DNA of 64,000 nucleotides from Pontibacter vulgaris (GTDB lineage: Bacteria > Bacteroidota > Bacteroidia > Cytophagales > Hymenobacteraceae): positions 1-64,000 of the forward strand of contig NZ_JAJVDH010000003.1 in NCBI RefSeq assembly GCF_022758145.1, in the 5' to 3' direction. The notes under the pieces are model-generated. The model was not told the origin of the DNA. It ran no database searches and worked only from the letters and a program-made list of their open reading frames with translations. The translations under genes were made by a program, and so were the position numbers. Below, piece after piece: positions 9,772 to 18,681 of the stretch; position 1 is the stretch's first letter, and each line of letters starts with the position of its first letter.

Positions 9772-10883
9772 TGAAAACAGCTATAGTTCACGATTGGATT
9801 CCCCTGATGGGTGGTGCTGAGAAAGTTCTAGAGGGCTTGCACCGTTCTTTTCCCGGCGACATTTACACTTTAATAAAAAATGATGAAGCAATTAAGGATA
9901 CTTACTTTGAAAAGTGTCAGATAAGTACATCGTTTATACAAAAGTTACCATTTGCTCGGAACAAGTACAGAAATTATCTGCCGCTCTTTCCAATGGCAGT
10001 GGAACAGTTTGACCTGACTAGTTACGATCTGATCATTTCTTCATCCTATGCTGTAGCCAAGGGAGCATTGACCAATTCAAATCAGTTACACATCTGCTAC
10101 TGCCACTCTCCTATTCGTTATGCCTGGGATTTATACAATCAATATCTTGATGAAGCAAATCTAAAAAGGGGTGTTAAAGGCTTCATTGCCAAGATTATCC
10201 TGCACTACATCCGGCTATGGGACTCTTCTACCGTAAACCGGGTAGATCATTTTATTGCAAATTCTAACTACATCGCCCGGCGAATAAAAAAAATTTATCA
10301 TCGTGAAGCCACAGTTATTTATCCACCCGTAGATGTAGATAAATTCACCCTATATCTGGAAAAGGAGGATTTTTATCTTACAGCTTCACGTATGGTTCCA
10401 TATAAACGCATCGACCTTATTGTAGAAGCATTTTCTCAGATACCAGACAAAAAACTTGTTGTTATTGGAGATGGGCCTGATTTCAAAAAGATTAAAGCTA
10501 AAGCAGGACCTAACGTGCAGCTCTTAGGCTTTCAACCCTTTGAGGTATTGAAAGATCATATGCAGCGGGCAAAAGCTTTTGTGTTTGCTGCAGAAGAAGA
10601 TTTTGGAATAACACCAGTAGAGGCGCAGGCTTGTGGAACACCTGTAATTGCTTTTGGCAAAGGAGGCACACTTGAGACTGTGAGACCAGAAACAGGTGTA
10701 TTTTTTTATGCACAAAATTGTGACAGCTTAAAAGAGGCTGTAAATACTTTTGAGAAAAACGCTTCATCTTATAATTATGCAGCTATTAGAGAAAATGCAG
10801 AGAGGTTTAGTAAGCAAAATTTTCTAAACCACATTAGGTCTTTTGTTGAATCACGATATAATGAATTCATCCAGCAATCCTGA
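9771..10883 (+). CDS. GT4-family glycosyltransferase (WbaZ/mannosyltransferase-like)
   Basis: A 370-residue GT4 enzyme starting with GTG inside the TAGTG overlap with the methyltransferase. The N-terminus KTAIVHDWIPLMGGAEKVLE and the block CYCHSPIRYAWDLYNQYLDE near residues 110-128 are typical of WbaZ/WbdB-type mannosyl- or rhamnosyltransferases of O-antigen loci. TASRMVPYKRIDLIVEAF near 205 starts the donor domain, and EEDFGITPVEAQACGTPVI near 273-291 is the EX7E motif. The last 23 bp overlap the start of the next gene. A mannosyl or similar donor is suggested by family resemblance, not proven. Confidence 0.86.
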   Translation: MKTAIVHDWIPLMGGAEKVLEGLHRSFPGDIYTLIKNDEAIKDTYFEKCQISTSFIQKLPFARNKYRNYLPLFPMAVEQFDLTSYDLIISSSYAVAKGALTNSNQLHICYCHSPIRYAWDLYNQYLDEANLKRGVKGFIAKIILHYIRLWDSSTVNRVDHFIANSNYIARRIKKIYHREATVIYPPVDVDKFTLYLEKEDFYLTASRMVPYKRIDLIVEAFSQIPDKKLVVIGDGPDFKKIKAKAGPNVQLLGFQPFEVLKDHMQRAKAFVFAAEEDFGITPVEAQACGTPVIAFGKGGTLETVRPETGVFFYAQNCDSLKEAVNTFEKNASSYNYAAIRENAERFSKQNFLNHIRSFVESRYNEFIQQS

Positions 10884-12102
10884 AATTACAGGTCATAAAT
10901 TTTATAGTGACAGCTTTAGTTATTTAATATATGCCTATGCTGTTTTGCTTCCGTTGCCTAATAATTTAAAATCTGTTGGTCTGATTTCTATTGGATTATT
11001 CTGGCTGGTAATAACTGTAATTTGGAGAAAGGACTATTCATTTACTAGCATATTTGATTATACAGTATATAAAATGCTAGTTATATACTTTCTCTTGCTA
11101 TTATTATCTGTATTCGTTAGTTCTGACAAACAAAAAAGTTTTGATTATATCGTATTAAACTTATCAATAATACTTTTACCAATAGCAGTATATAAAAAGC
11201 TAAACGAATACCAGATAAGACTAACTACTTATTTTTTCATTATAAGCTTAACTATTTTATCACTAATAGCTTATTACATAACCTATGCTGATTACTTTCA
11301 CTCCTTTGCGGTAAATTATACAAATCTTAAGAATTTAGACTGGGCATATTTTTGCTTTGTTCTACCAATTTCAGTCGATTTTCACGCTCCTTACTTTAGC
11401 TTGTATATGTGTGTTGGTCTGTTACTACTCATAAAAGAGTTGACACAAGCAACTTACAAGCATAATGTAACATCTTATTTTATATTGCTATTAACTTCAT
11501 TATATTTTATAATATTTATAGCCCTTCTATCCTCACGTACAGCTTTTATTGCAACTATTTTTGTATTAACTGCCATTACAGCTTATTTACTCATAAAGAG
11601 AAAAAAGTATTTTATTACTATTTCATTGATCGTCTTAATCACAATAACTGCCTTATTTTTAGCTAAGAGTGTGCCATACTTATCGGAGAAATTGTCAACA
11701 ATGGCAGGCATGGAAGACAGACTAATAATGTGGAAGGCAGCACTAACAATTTTTAAAGACAATCTACTATTTGGAGTCGGAACGGGAGATCGAAGTGCAA
11801 CACTTGTTGACTACTATCAACAATTCAATTTTGTTACAGGATTTGAGAACAGCTATAATAGTCATAATCAATATTTGGATATAGCAGTAGCGATGGGATT
11901 ACCTGGTATAGTTAGCCTTATAAGTATTTTTCTTTCAATGATCTATTTTTCCTTTAAAAAGAGTAATTATTTCTTATTAGGATTTATACTTGTTTTTGCT
12001 ATTTGCTGTATAACCGAGTCTTTATTATCCAGACAAGCTGGTGTAGTATTATTTTCGTTTATAAGTGCTATATTTAATTTTTCAAATAAAGAAGCCTCTT
12101 AA
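10861..12102 (+). CDS. O-antigen ligase/polymerase family membrane protein
   Basis: About 413 residues and 11-12 membrane helices. The frame is open from 10843, but the ATG at 10861 gives a normal charged N-terminus (MNSSSNPEITGHK) and reduces the overlap with the upstream gene. The WaaL/Wzy_C signature region is near residues 275-345: MEDRLIMWKAALTIFKDN, LFGVGTGDRSA, and NSHNQYLDIAVAMGLPG, with the conserved His in SHNQYLD. The family either ligates O-chains to lipid A-core or polymerises repeat units on the periplasmic side. Together with the 6671 gene it gives this locus two such proteins. The reading frame is strongly AT-rich. Confidence 0.83.
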   Translation: MNSSSNPEITGHKFYSDSFSYLIYAYAVLLPLPNNLKSVGLISIGLFWLVITVIWRKDYSFTSIFDYTVYKMLVIYFLLLLLSVFVSSDKQKSFDYIVLNLSIILLPIAVYKKLNEYQIRLTTYFFIISLTILSLIAYYITYADYFHSFAVNYTNLKNLDWAYFCFVLPISVDFHAPYFSLYMCVGLLLLIKELTQATYKHNVTSYFILLLTSLYFIIFIALLSSRTAFIATIFVLTAITAYLLIKRKKYFITISLIVLITITALFLAKSVPYLSEKLSTMAGMEDRLIMWKAALTIFKDNLLFGVGTGDRSATLVDYYQQFNFVTGFENSYNSHNQYLDIAVAMGLPGIVSLISIFLSMIYFSFKKSNYFLLGFILVFAICCITESLLSRQAGVVLFSFISAIFNFSNKEAS

Positions 12103-12109
12103 ATAATAT

Positions 12110-13492
12110 ATGCCAGGCCTTTACTCCAGATACATAAAACCTATACACGCTATAGGAGATGCAGCTGCAATTGTACTCTCTTCTTTAGCTGCATATGGAT
12201 TAGTAAAGGGTGAAGTTTCAACGTTTTTTACCGCACGATATTTAGAATTACTACTTTATTCTTTATTAGCTTGGTTTGCTTGTAGTTCGTTATTAGGCAC
12301 CTATAAATTTTATAGAGTAACAACAATATTAAGAGTATTTATAAATGCGCTTAAAGTTGTTTTACTGTATATTCTGCTAATTGAAGCGACACTTAATGTC
12401 ATAGATTCTAACCAAATCCCACGAAAGTATCTCTTATTGCAATACTCTTTATTGATTTGCTTAGTTTTAATTTGGAGACTCACTGTCATTGTATCCCTGC
12501 GCTATTACCGAAGAAAAGGCTATAACTACCGAAAAGTGATTATAGTTGGATATAATAATGCGGCCAAGGACTTAAAACATTTCTTTAAACTTCATCCGGA
12601 ACATGGCTATCGATTTTTAGGTTATTTCGACGACAAACAGACTGAAGATAAGAATGTTATAGGTAAAATTGCGGATATCGAGAGGTTTATAATTGAAAAC
12701 GATGTAGATGAAATTTACTGTTGCCCATTTGAGATAAAACAAGAACAAGTAGTACGACTTATAGATTTTGTCGATAATAACCTTATAAGGATGAAGTTTC
12801 TTCCAGAACCAGGTGGTTTCCTATATAAAAATTTTAAAGTAGATTTTTACGATATGCTACCTGTCCTGATTTTCAGGCAGATTCCTTTAGATGATGCTAT
12901 TAACAAAGTTTTAAAAAGGGCTTTTGATATTTCATTCTCTTTACTGGTAACATTATTTATACTTTCCTGGCTCCTTCCAGTTCTTGCTTTACTTATCAAA
13001 CTTGATTCAAAAGGGCCAATATTTTTCAAACAGGAACGCTCCGGCATCGATAACAAGGTTTTCAAGTGCTGGAAACTGCGTACTATGTACGTTAATTCAG
13101 AGGCGAACTCAAAACAGGCCCAACGTAATGACTCACGCATAACGCCAATTGGTAACTTCCTGCGCAAGACAAGTCTTGATGAGTTGCCGCAATTCTTTAA
13201 TGTACTATTAGGCCAAATGTCTGTGGTAGGGCCACGCCCGCACATGCTCAAGCATACACAAGAATACGCCATTGCAGTTGATAAATTTATGGTACGCCAT
13301 TTTGTAAAGCCTGGCATTACGGGCCTATCTCAAGTGAGAGGTTTCAGAGGCGACACCAGCGAAACATATCAGATGCGTGGCCGGGTTAAGCTGGATATCT
13401 TCTATCTGGAGCATTGGTCATTCTTCCTGGATGTTAAAATTATTTATTATACCATATATAATATGCTTCGTGGCGATAACAATGCCTTCTAG
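12110..13492 (+). CDS. exopolysaccharide polyprenyl glycosylphosphotransferase (WcaJ/WbaP-like)
   Basis: A 460-residue initiating sugar transferase. Four N-terminal helices (about residues 15-135) are followed by a CoA-binding-like Rossmann domain (KVIIVGYNNAAKDLKHFF near 142, GYRFLGYFDD near 165). A further helix near 280-300 leads into the catalytic PHPT domain: KCWKLRTMY near 322, DELPQFFNVLLGQMSVVGPRP near 355-375, and HFVKPGITGLSQVRGFRGDT near 400. It transfers a sugar-1-phosphate, often glucose or galactose, to undecaprenyl phosphate and so starts the repeat unit. It is the last gene of the polysaccharide locus. A 93-bp gap with no clear terminator separates it from hisS. Confidence 0.92.
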   Translation: MPGLYSRYIKPIHAIGDAAAIVLSSLAAYGLVKGEVSTFFTARYLELLLYSLLAWFACSSLLGTYKFYRVTTILRVFINALKVVLLYILLIEATLNVIDSNQIPRKYLLLQYSLLICLVLIWRLTVIVSLRYYRRKGYNYRKVIIVGYNNAAKDLKHFFKLHPEHGYRFLGYFDDKQTEDKNVIGKIADIERFIIENDVDEIYCCPFEIKQEQVVRLIDFVDNNLIRMKFLPEPGGFLYKNFKVDFYDMLPVLIFRQIPLDDAINKVLKRAFDISFSLLVTLFILSWLLPVLALLIKLDSKGPIFFKQERSGIDNKVFKCWKLRTMYVNSEANSKQAQRNDSRITPIGNFLRKTSLDELPQFFNVLLGQMSVVGPRPHMLKHTQEYAIAVDKFMVRHFVKPGITGLSQVRGFRGDTSETYQMRGRVKLDIFYLEHWSFFLDVKIIYYTIYNMLRGDNNAF

Positions 13493-13585
13493 GTCAATTC
13501 ATCTAAAGCATCCCGCGCCTCATTTTATACTATAATATCCCGCATTTGCTCCGGTTTTAGTAACTTCGCCTGCAAAGTTTAAAGC

Positions 13586-14983
13586 ATGAGCAAAGAGAAA
13601 CCATCTATACCAAAAGGAACACGCGATTTTGGCCCTGCCACAGTGGTCAAAAGAAACTATATTTTTGGCGCAATCAAGCGCACATTTGAGAAATTTGGCT
13701 ACCTGCCGCTCGAAACGCCAGCCATGGAGCAGCTATCGGTGCTAACCGGTAAGTATGGCGATGAAGGCGATCAGCTTATCTTCAAGATCCTGAACTCCGG
13801 AGACTTTTTATCTAAAACTACAACCGCTGATATTGAGCAGGGTTCAAAAAACCTGACACGTAAGATCTCGGAAAAAGCACTGCGCTACGATCTTACGGTT
13901 CCTTTTGCCCGTTTTGTGGTAATGAACCGCAACGAGATCACTTTCCCGTTCAAGCGTTACCAGATACAGCCAGTTTGGCGGGCCGACCGTCCGCAGAAAG
14001 GCCGCTACCGTGAGTTTTACCAATGCGATGCTGATGTGGTAGGCACGAACTCTTTACTGTGCGAAGCCGAAATTGTACAGATGATCGATGAAGTACTCTC
14101 AACATTAGAACTCACTGATTTTACCATCAAGATAAACCACAGAGGCATACTGGCAGGTATAGCCGAAGCAATTGGCGAAAAAGGCCGCGAAGGCGATATC
14201 TGCGTTGCCATTGATAAGCTGGATAAAATTGGTAAGGAAGGGGTTCGCAAAGAACTGCTGGAGCGCGGTATTTCAGAAGATGCTGTTGGTAAACTGGAGC
14301 CGCTTTATACCTTGGAAGGCTCGAATGAAGAGATTCTGGCACAACTGCAAACTATACTTGGTAACACAGAAGAAGGCCAGCGCGGCCTGAAAGACCTGCA
14401 CGAAGTATGGAATTACCTTAACAACTTGGGCAGCTACGCACTTATTACACAAAACCCGTCTGGCAATCCGCGTCTGCAACTCGATGTAACGCTGGCCCGT
14501 GGCCTCTCCTATTACACAGGCTGCATTTTCGAGGTAAAAGTGAATAACGTGAGCATGGGCAGCATCAGTGGCGGTGGCCGTTACGATAACCTGACCGGCA
14601 TGTTTGGCTTACCTGGTGTTTCGGGTGTTGGCTTCTCGTTCGGTGTAGATCGTATCTATGATGTACTGGAAGAACTGGAGCTTTTCCCGGCAAGCAGTGA
14701 GGTTGGCACTAAAGTGCTGATCGTGCAGTTTGACAAGGAAAGTGAAAACTACGCATTGCCTTTGCTGCAGAAACTGCGTGATGCCGGCATCGCATCGGAG
14801 CTGTACCCCGAAAGTGCCAAACTGAAAAAACAGATGGGTTACGCAGATCAAAAGAAAATCCCGTTCGTGATGTTGGTAGGTTCTGAGGAAATGGCTAGCG
14901 GTAAGTTAAAGCTTCGCGATATGCAGACTGGCGAGCAGGACGAACTATACATCGATGATATAATTGCGCAACTGAAAGCATAA
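13586..14983 (+). CDS. hisS: histidyl-tRNA synthetase
   Basis: A 465-residue class II aminoacyl-tRNA synthetase. The start SIPKGTRDFGP is the family N-terminus. Motif 2 lies near residues 128-142 (VWRADRPQKGRYREFYQCD). The histidine-binding block is LDVTLARGLSYYTGCIFEVK near 298, with RYDNLTGMFG near 332 and motif 3 at GVGFSFGVDRIYDVLEEL. A C-terminal anticodon-binding domain covers about 370-465. It charges tRNA-His in the cytoplasm. Codon use and GC return to a less AT-rich level here, marking the right border of the polysaccharide locus. hutH begins 3 bp after the stop, so the two are probably in one operon. Confidence 0.97.
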   Translation: MSKEKPSIPKGTRDFGPATVVKRNYIFGAIKRTFEKFGYLPLETPAMEQLSVLTGKYGDEGDQLIFKILNSGDFLSKTTTADIEQGSKNLTRKISEKALRYDLTVPFARFVVMNRNEITFPFKRYQIQPVWRADRPQKGRYREFYQCDADVVGTNSLLCEAEIVQMIDEVLSTLELTDFTIKINHRGILAGIAEAIGEKGREGDICVAIDKLDKIGKEGVRKELLERGISEDAVGKLEPLYTLEGSNEEILAQLQTILGNTEEGQRGLKDLHEVWNYLNNLGSYALITQNPSGNPRLQLDVTLARGLSYYTGCIFEVKVNNVSMGSISGGGRYDNLTGMFGLPGVSGVGFSFGVDRIYDVLEELELFPASSEVGTKVLIVQFDKESENYALPLLQKLRDAGIASELYPESAKLKKQMGYADQKKIPFVMLVGSEEMASGKLKLRDMQTGEQDELYIDDIIAQLKA

Positions 14984-14986
14984 AAC

Positions 14987-16501
14987 ATGAGCCACGTACA
15001 CCACATCTCCAGCCAGCACCTTAGCCTGGAGCAGATCGAAACCATTATCTCGCAAAAGTATACTTTGGCATTGTCGCAGGATGCGGAAGAGCGAATTGTA
15101 CGTTGCTTTGAATACCTGAAGCAGAAAATGTCGCAGACAGATAAGAGCATCTATGGCATAAACACTGGTTTCGGTTCACTTTACAAAAACAAGATATCGC
15201 ACAACGACCTGGAGCAACTTCAGATTAACCTGATGATGTCGCATGCCTGCGGTACCGGCGATGAAGTGCCAGCTGAAGTTATAAAGCTGATGTTACTGTT
15301 AAAGATACAGTCGCTGGCTTACGGGCATAGTGGTGTGCAATTACAAACCGTTAAAAGGCTTATCGATTTTTATAACCGTGATATTTACCCGGTAGTTTAT
15401 CAACAGGGCTCTTTAGGGGCCAGTGGAGATCTTGCCCCGCTTGCTCACCTTTGCCTTCCGCTTATCGGCTTAGGCGAAGTATACTACCAAGGGTATAAAC
15501 TGGCAAGCAAGCATGTACTGGAAATGTTCAGCTGGGAACCTATCACCTTGAAAGCGAAAGAAGGTTTAGCTTTATTAAACGGTACCCAGTTTATGAGTGC
15601 TTACGGCGTTTTCAGTATTCTGCAGGCAAAACGTCTTTCTAAACTTGCCGATACGATCGGGGCGCTGTCGCTGGATGGTTTTGATGGCCGTATAGAGCCA
15701 TTCAGCCACCTTATTCACCAGATACGGCCGCATAAAGGGCAGCTGGAAACCGCCGAAACTATAAAACAGTTGCTGGAGGGCAGTGAGCTTATAGTTGCAG
15801 AGAAAAAGCATGTGCAGGACCCTTATTCTTTCCGATGCATACCGCAGGTGCATGGCGCGTCTAAAGAGGTGATCAGGTATGCCGAAGAGGTTTTTACAAC
15901 TGAAATAAACTCCGTTACCGATAACCCGAATATTTTCCCGGAGGAAGATGAGATTATTTCGGGCGGAAACTTTCATGGTCAGCCACTGGCTATGTCTATG
16001 GATTTCCTGGCCATTGCATTGGCCGAGCTTGGCAGTATTTCGGAGCGCAGAACCTACCAGCTTATTTCCGGATCTCGCGGCTTACCGGAGTTCCTGGTAG
16101 CTGAGCCAGGCTTAAATTCCGGGTTTATGATAAGCCAGTATACCGCCGCATCTATTGTCAGCCAGACAAAACAGCTTTGCACGCCTGCTTCCATCGATTC
16201 TATTCCTTCCTCAAACGGGCAGGAAGACCATGTAAGTATGGGAGCCAATGCAGCAACTAAACTTTACCAGGTAGTACACAACGTGGAGCGTGTACTTGCC
16301 ATAGAACTGATGAATGCTGCACAGGCCATTGAGTTCAGAAGGCCTTTGCAAACCTCGCCTGTGCTGGAAAAACTTGTAGCTGCTTTCAGAACAAACGTAC
16401 CCTTTATTTCTACTGACAGGGTGTTACATGATGATATCATGCAAAGTATAAACTTTCTGAAAGTATACCGGCCGGAGTTGGCCTTGAGCACAGAAGTATA
16501 A
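14987..16501 (+). CDS. hutH: histidine ammonia-lyase (aromatic amino acid lyase family)
   Basis: A 504-residue MIO-dependent lyase. Ala-Ser-Gly in GSLGASGDLAPLAHLCLP near residues 141-158 cyclises to the MIO prosthetic group. YGINTGFGSLYK near 55 provides the catalytic tyrosine loop, and SIPSSNGQEDHVSMGANAA near 405 is the family substrate block. Histidine ammonia-lyase converts L-histidine to urocanate. No hutU, hutI or other hut gene is present in the window, and a related Tyr/Phe lyase activity cannot be excluded by eye. The gene follows hisS by 3 bp and is closed by a terminator at 16524-16557. Confidence 0.9.
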   Translation: MSHVHHISSQHLSLEQIETIISQKYTLALSQDAEERIVRCFEYLKQKMSQTDKSIYGINTGFGSLYKNKISHNDLEQLQINLMMSHACGTGDEVPAEVIKLMLLLKIQSLAYGHSGVQLQTVKRLIDFYNRDIYPVVYQQGSLGASGDLAPLAHLCLPLIGLGEVYYQGYKLASKHVLEMFSWEPITLKAKEGLALLNGTQFMSAYGVFSILQAKRLSKLADTIGALSLDGFDGRIEPFSHLIHQIRPHKGQLETAETIKQLLEGSELIVAEKKHVQDPYSFRCIPQVHGASKEVIRYAEEVFTTEINSVTDNPNIFPEEDEIISGGNFHGQPLAMSMDFLAIALAELGSISERRTYQLISGSRGLPEFLVAEPGLNSGFMISQYTAASIVSQTKQLCTPASIDSIPSSNGQEDHVSMGANAATKLYQVVHNVERVLAIELMNAAQAIEFRRPLQTSPVLEKLVAAFRTNVPFISTDRVLHDDIMQSINFLKVYRPELALSTEV

Positions 16502-16523
16502 ACCAATACAGCAAAAAACCAGA

Positions 16524-16557
16524 GGCTATACTTGCACCGGCAGGTATAGCCTTTTTT
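16524..16557 (+). terminator. Intrinsic terminator after hutH
   Basis: An 8-bp stem GGCTATAC / GTATAGCC (16524-16531 and 16544-16551) with a 12-nt loop is followed by six T residues. The stem arms are halves of the AAGTATA-type word that is abundant in this window. Confidence 0.8.
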
Positions 16558-16646
16558 GTAACAGGCTGATAAACTTTTGATGATACTTTTATTCTGCTGC
16601 GGAAAGGAATATATTCGTAATGGTACACATCTAACAAAGTAAAAAC

Positions 16647-18602
16647 TTGAAATACCTGCTGTTCATATTGCTCTTTACTTTAGTCTGGCTTTCAGGTCCG
16701 GTAAAAGCTGATTCAGGCAACTGTTTCAAAGCTATCCAGCAAAGTATGGCCGTTGATGTGATCTGTGTTAACCAGCCTGTTTCGTTTCAGGATTGTTCTT
16801 CGGCTCCCGGCCAAAAGCCTATTATTTTTTACTATGTCGGACCCGAGAAATTTGACCCCAGAAACTATGATCCGGCTAAATACTTGACAGGTTCTGCCCC
16901 CTATACTTTTAGCCAGCCCGGTAAATACATCATCACCCAAATTATAAACAGAGGCAAAGTAGATCAGAACGGGCAGGTAGTAACTGAATTTTATGAACGG
17001 GAGCTGGAAGTAAAAACCAACCCGAGACCAATATTTTCTGTAGGACGGTGCGCTAACAGGCAGATCCGGGTGACCATCACCGATAAAACCTACGATAACT
17101 ATACCTTGAAATTTGGCAGTGCGGCTGCACAGGCTGTGCAATCCGGTCAGCAACTGACTTATACTTTTAACACAACTGAACCTCCTGAAATTATACTGAC
17201 AGGTACTTACACCAACTCCGCCTGCAGTAATAGCATGCCAGTTGAGATCAAAGCGTTTTTGCCTGAACTCCCCAAACTTGTTTTCACAGAACTCATCTTA
17301 AACAATGAAGACACAACCAACGGAAGTATAAGTATAAATACCGGGAAACTCGAACCGGGATTTATTTATGTGCTGGAGCAGGCACAAAATGGCAGCAGTA
17401 CATTTTCTACGGTGGATACGCTGCGCAATGTAACTGATGTTACTACAAGCTATACTATTAATAAACTTAACACAGCGCAGCCTGCCTGTTTCAGAATTAG
17501 GGTTACAGATGCCTGCAGTAGCTCTGGTTCAACATCCAACATACTTTGCACAGTTAATTTAAAAGCAACAGCAGCTGATAAAGAAATTAAACTAGATTGG
17601 CCCTTAAACCCCATTCCGGTTACAGGGTATGAGCTTTATGATCAGAGCAAGCTGATAGCGGCGCTGCCGGCCTCTGCCAACACCTATACAGCTAAAAACC
17701 TGACCTGCGGCCAGAATTACTGTTATAAGCTCAAAGCCATTAAGCCCGGAGGCTATACTTCAACTTCTGCACAGGTTTGTTTAACCGCCACTTCTACCAC
17801 TACTCCTGCTGCACCTTACCTGCTCTCTACTTTTGATCTGGATAACCAGGTAGTCCTGGCCATGCAAGCACCTCAGGACCAAAACGTAAAGCAGGTAGAA
17901 TTGCAGCGAAGTATAAACGGAGCTTCCTATCAGGTTTTGCCAGGTGTTCAGCAATTCCCTTACACCGACAAAGTCACAGAACTCCCTAAATCAGTTTGTT
18001 ATAAGGCCACCTATAGTAATGCCTGCGGCCTGACTTCTATTGTCAGTAACACTACCTGCCCGGTTATACTTTCAGCCCGGCAAACTACAGAAGGTGAGGT
18101 TATACTTAACTGGACGTCTTTTACAGGCTTTAAAGACGGCACGGGTGCTTATACGTTAGAGTTACTGACTGAGGCAAGCACCATACTTACAAGCTACCCG
18201 GTTACTGGAAATAACTACACCGACAGGAGCTTAAATTATTCGGAGCAGATGTTACGCTACCGCATTAAAGTTGTTTCTAAAAGCGGAGCCGCTACTACTT
18301 TTTCCAATATTCAAACTATTAAACAGGAAGTGCAACTGCATATTCCAAGTGGTTTTACACCAAATAACGATGGTCTGAACGATGTTTTCGAAGTTAAAGG
18401 CAAATTTTACAGGGAGTTCAGCATCAGGATTTATAACAGCATGGGCCAGGTAGTTTATACTTCCAGCGATGCCACAGCTGGCTGGGATGGAATGTATAAC
18501 GGCCGTAAAATGCCTGCCGGTGCCTATACTTACGAAGTAAACGTAAAGGCAGAAGACGGCACCTTTAAGCGCCGAACAGGTACTGTTACACTTATTAGGT
18601 AG
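16647..18602 (+). CDS. secreted multidomain protein with gliding-motility-type (CHU_C, T9SS type B) C-terminal sorting domain
   Basis: A 651-residue protein with a TTG start; no better start lies before the signal peptide (KYLLFILLFTLVWLSGPVKA). A PKD/Ig-like region (about residues 25-115) is followed by several fibronectin-III-like beta domains rich in paired cysteines (about 280-540). The last ~85 residues are the gliding motility-associated C-terminal domain: PSGFTPNNDGLNDVFEVKG, FSIRIYNSMGQVVYTS, WDGMYNGRKMPAGAYTYEV. This domain directs export by the type IX secretion system and surface attachment or release (type B signal). Function of the passenger region is unknown; adhesion is a reasonable inference. 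It ends just before a hairpin shared with the converging SBBP gene. Confidence 0.85.
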   Translation: MKYLLFILLFTLVWLSGPVKADSGNCFKAIQQSMAVDVICVNQPVSFQDCSSAPGQKPIIFYYVGPEKFDPRNYDPAKYLTGSAPYTFSQPGKYIITQIINRGKVDQNGQVVTEFYERELEVKTNPRPIFSVGRCANRQIRVTITDKTYDNYTLKFGSAAAQAVQSGQQLTYTFNTTEPPEIILTGTYTNSACSNSMPVEIKAFLPELPKLVFTELILNNEDTTNGSISINTGKLEPGFIYVLEQAQNGSSTFSTVDTLRNVTDVTTSYTINKLNTAQPACFRIRVTDACSSSGSTSNILCTVNLKATAADKEIKLDWPLNPIPVTGYELYDQSKLIAALPASANTYTAKNLTCGQNYCYKLKAIKPGGYTSTSAQVCLTATSTTTPAAPYLLSTFDLDNQVVLAMQAPQDQNVKQVELQRSINGASYQVLPGVQQFPYTDKVTELPKSVCYKATYSNACGLTSIVSNTTCPVILSARQTTEGEVILNWTSFTGFKDGTGAYTLELLTEASTILTSYPVTGNNYTDRSLNYSEQMLRYRIKVVSKSGAATTFSNIQTIKQEVQLHIPSGFTPNNDGLNDVFEVKGKFYREFSIRIYNSMGQVVYTSSDATAGWDGMYNGRKMPAGAYTYEVNVKAEDGTFKRRTGTVTLIR

Positions 18603-18627
18603 AGTTTATACTTTTACAATCACAAAA

Positions 18628-18657
18628 AAGGAGCTTTCGGTTTAAAGAAGCTCCTTT
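18628..18657. terminator. Bidirectional terminator between convergent genes
   Basis: AAAGGAGCTT (18628-18637) pairs perfectly with AAGCTCCTTT (18648-18657) around a 10-nt loop. A-rich and T-rich flanks allow use from both strands, between the + CHU_C gene and the - SBBP gene. Confidence 0.75.
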
Positions 18658-18681
18658 CTTGCATACAAACTTTTTATACAT

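Noticed and set aside
12847..13317. 156-residue frame on the - strand inside the sugar transferase gene
   Set aside because: It is a shadow of the well-supported PHPT domain and has no family resemblance.
13493..13585. Terminator after the sugar transferase
   Set aside because: No hairpin with a T tract was found in these 93 bp, so read-through to hisS cannot be excluded.
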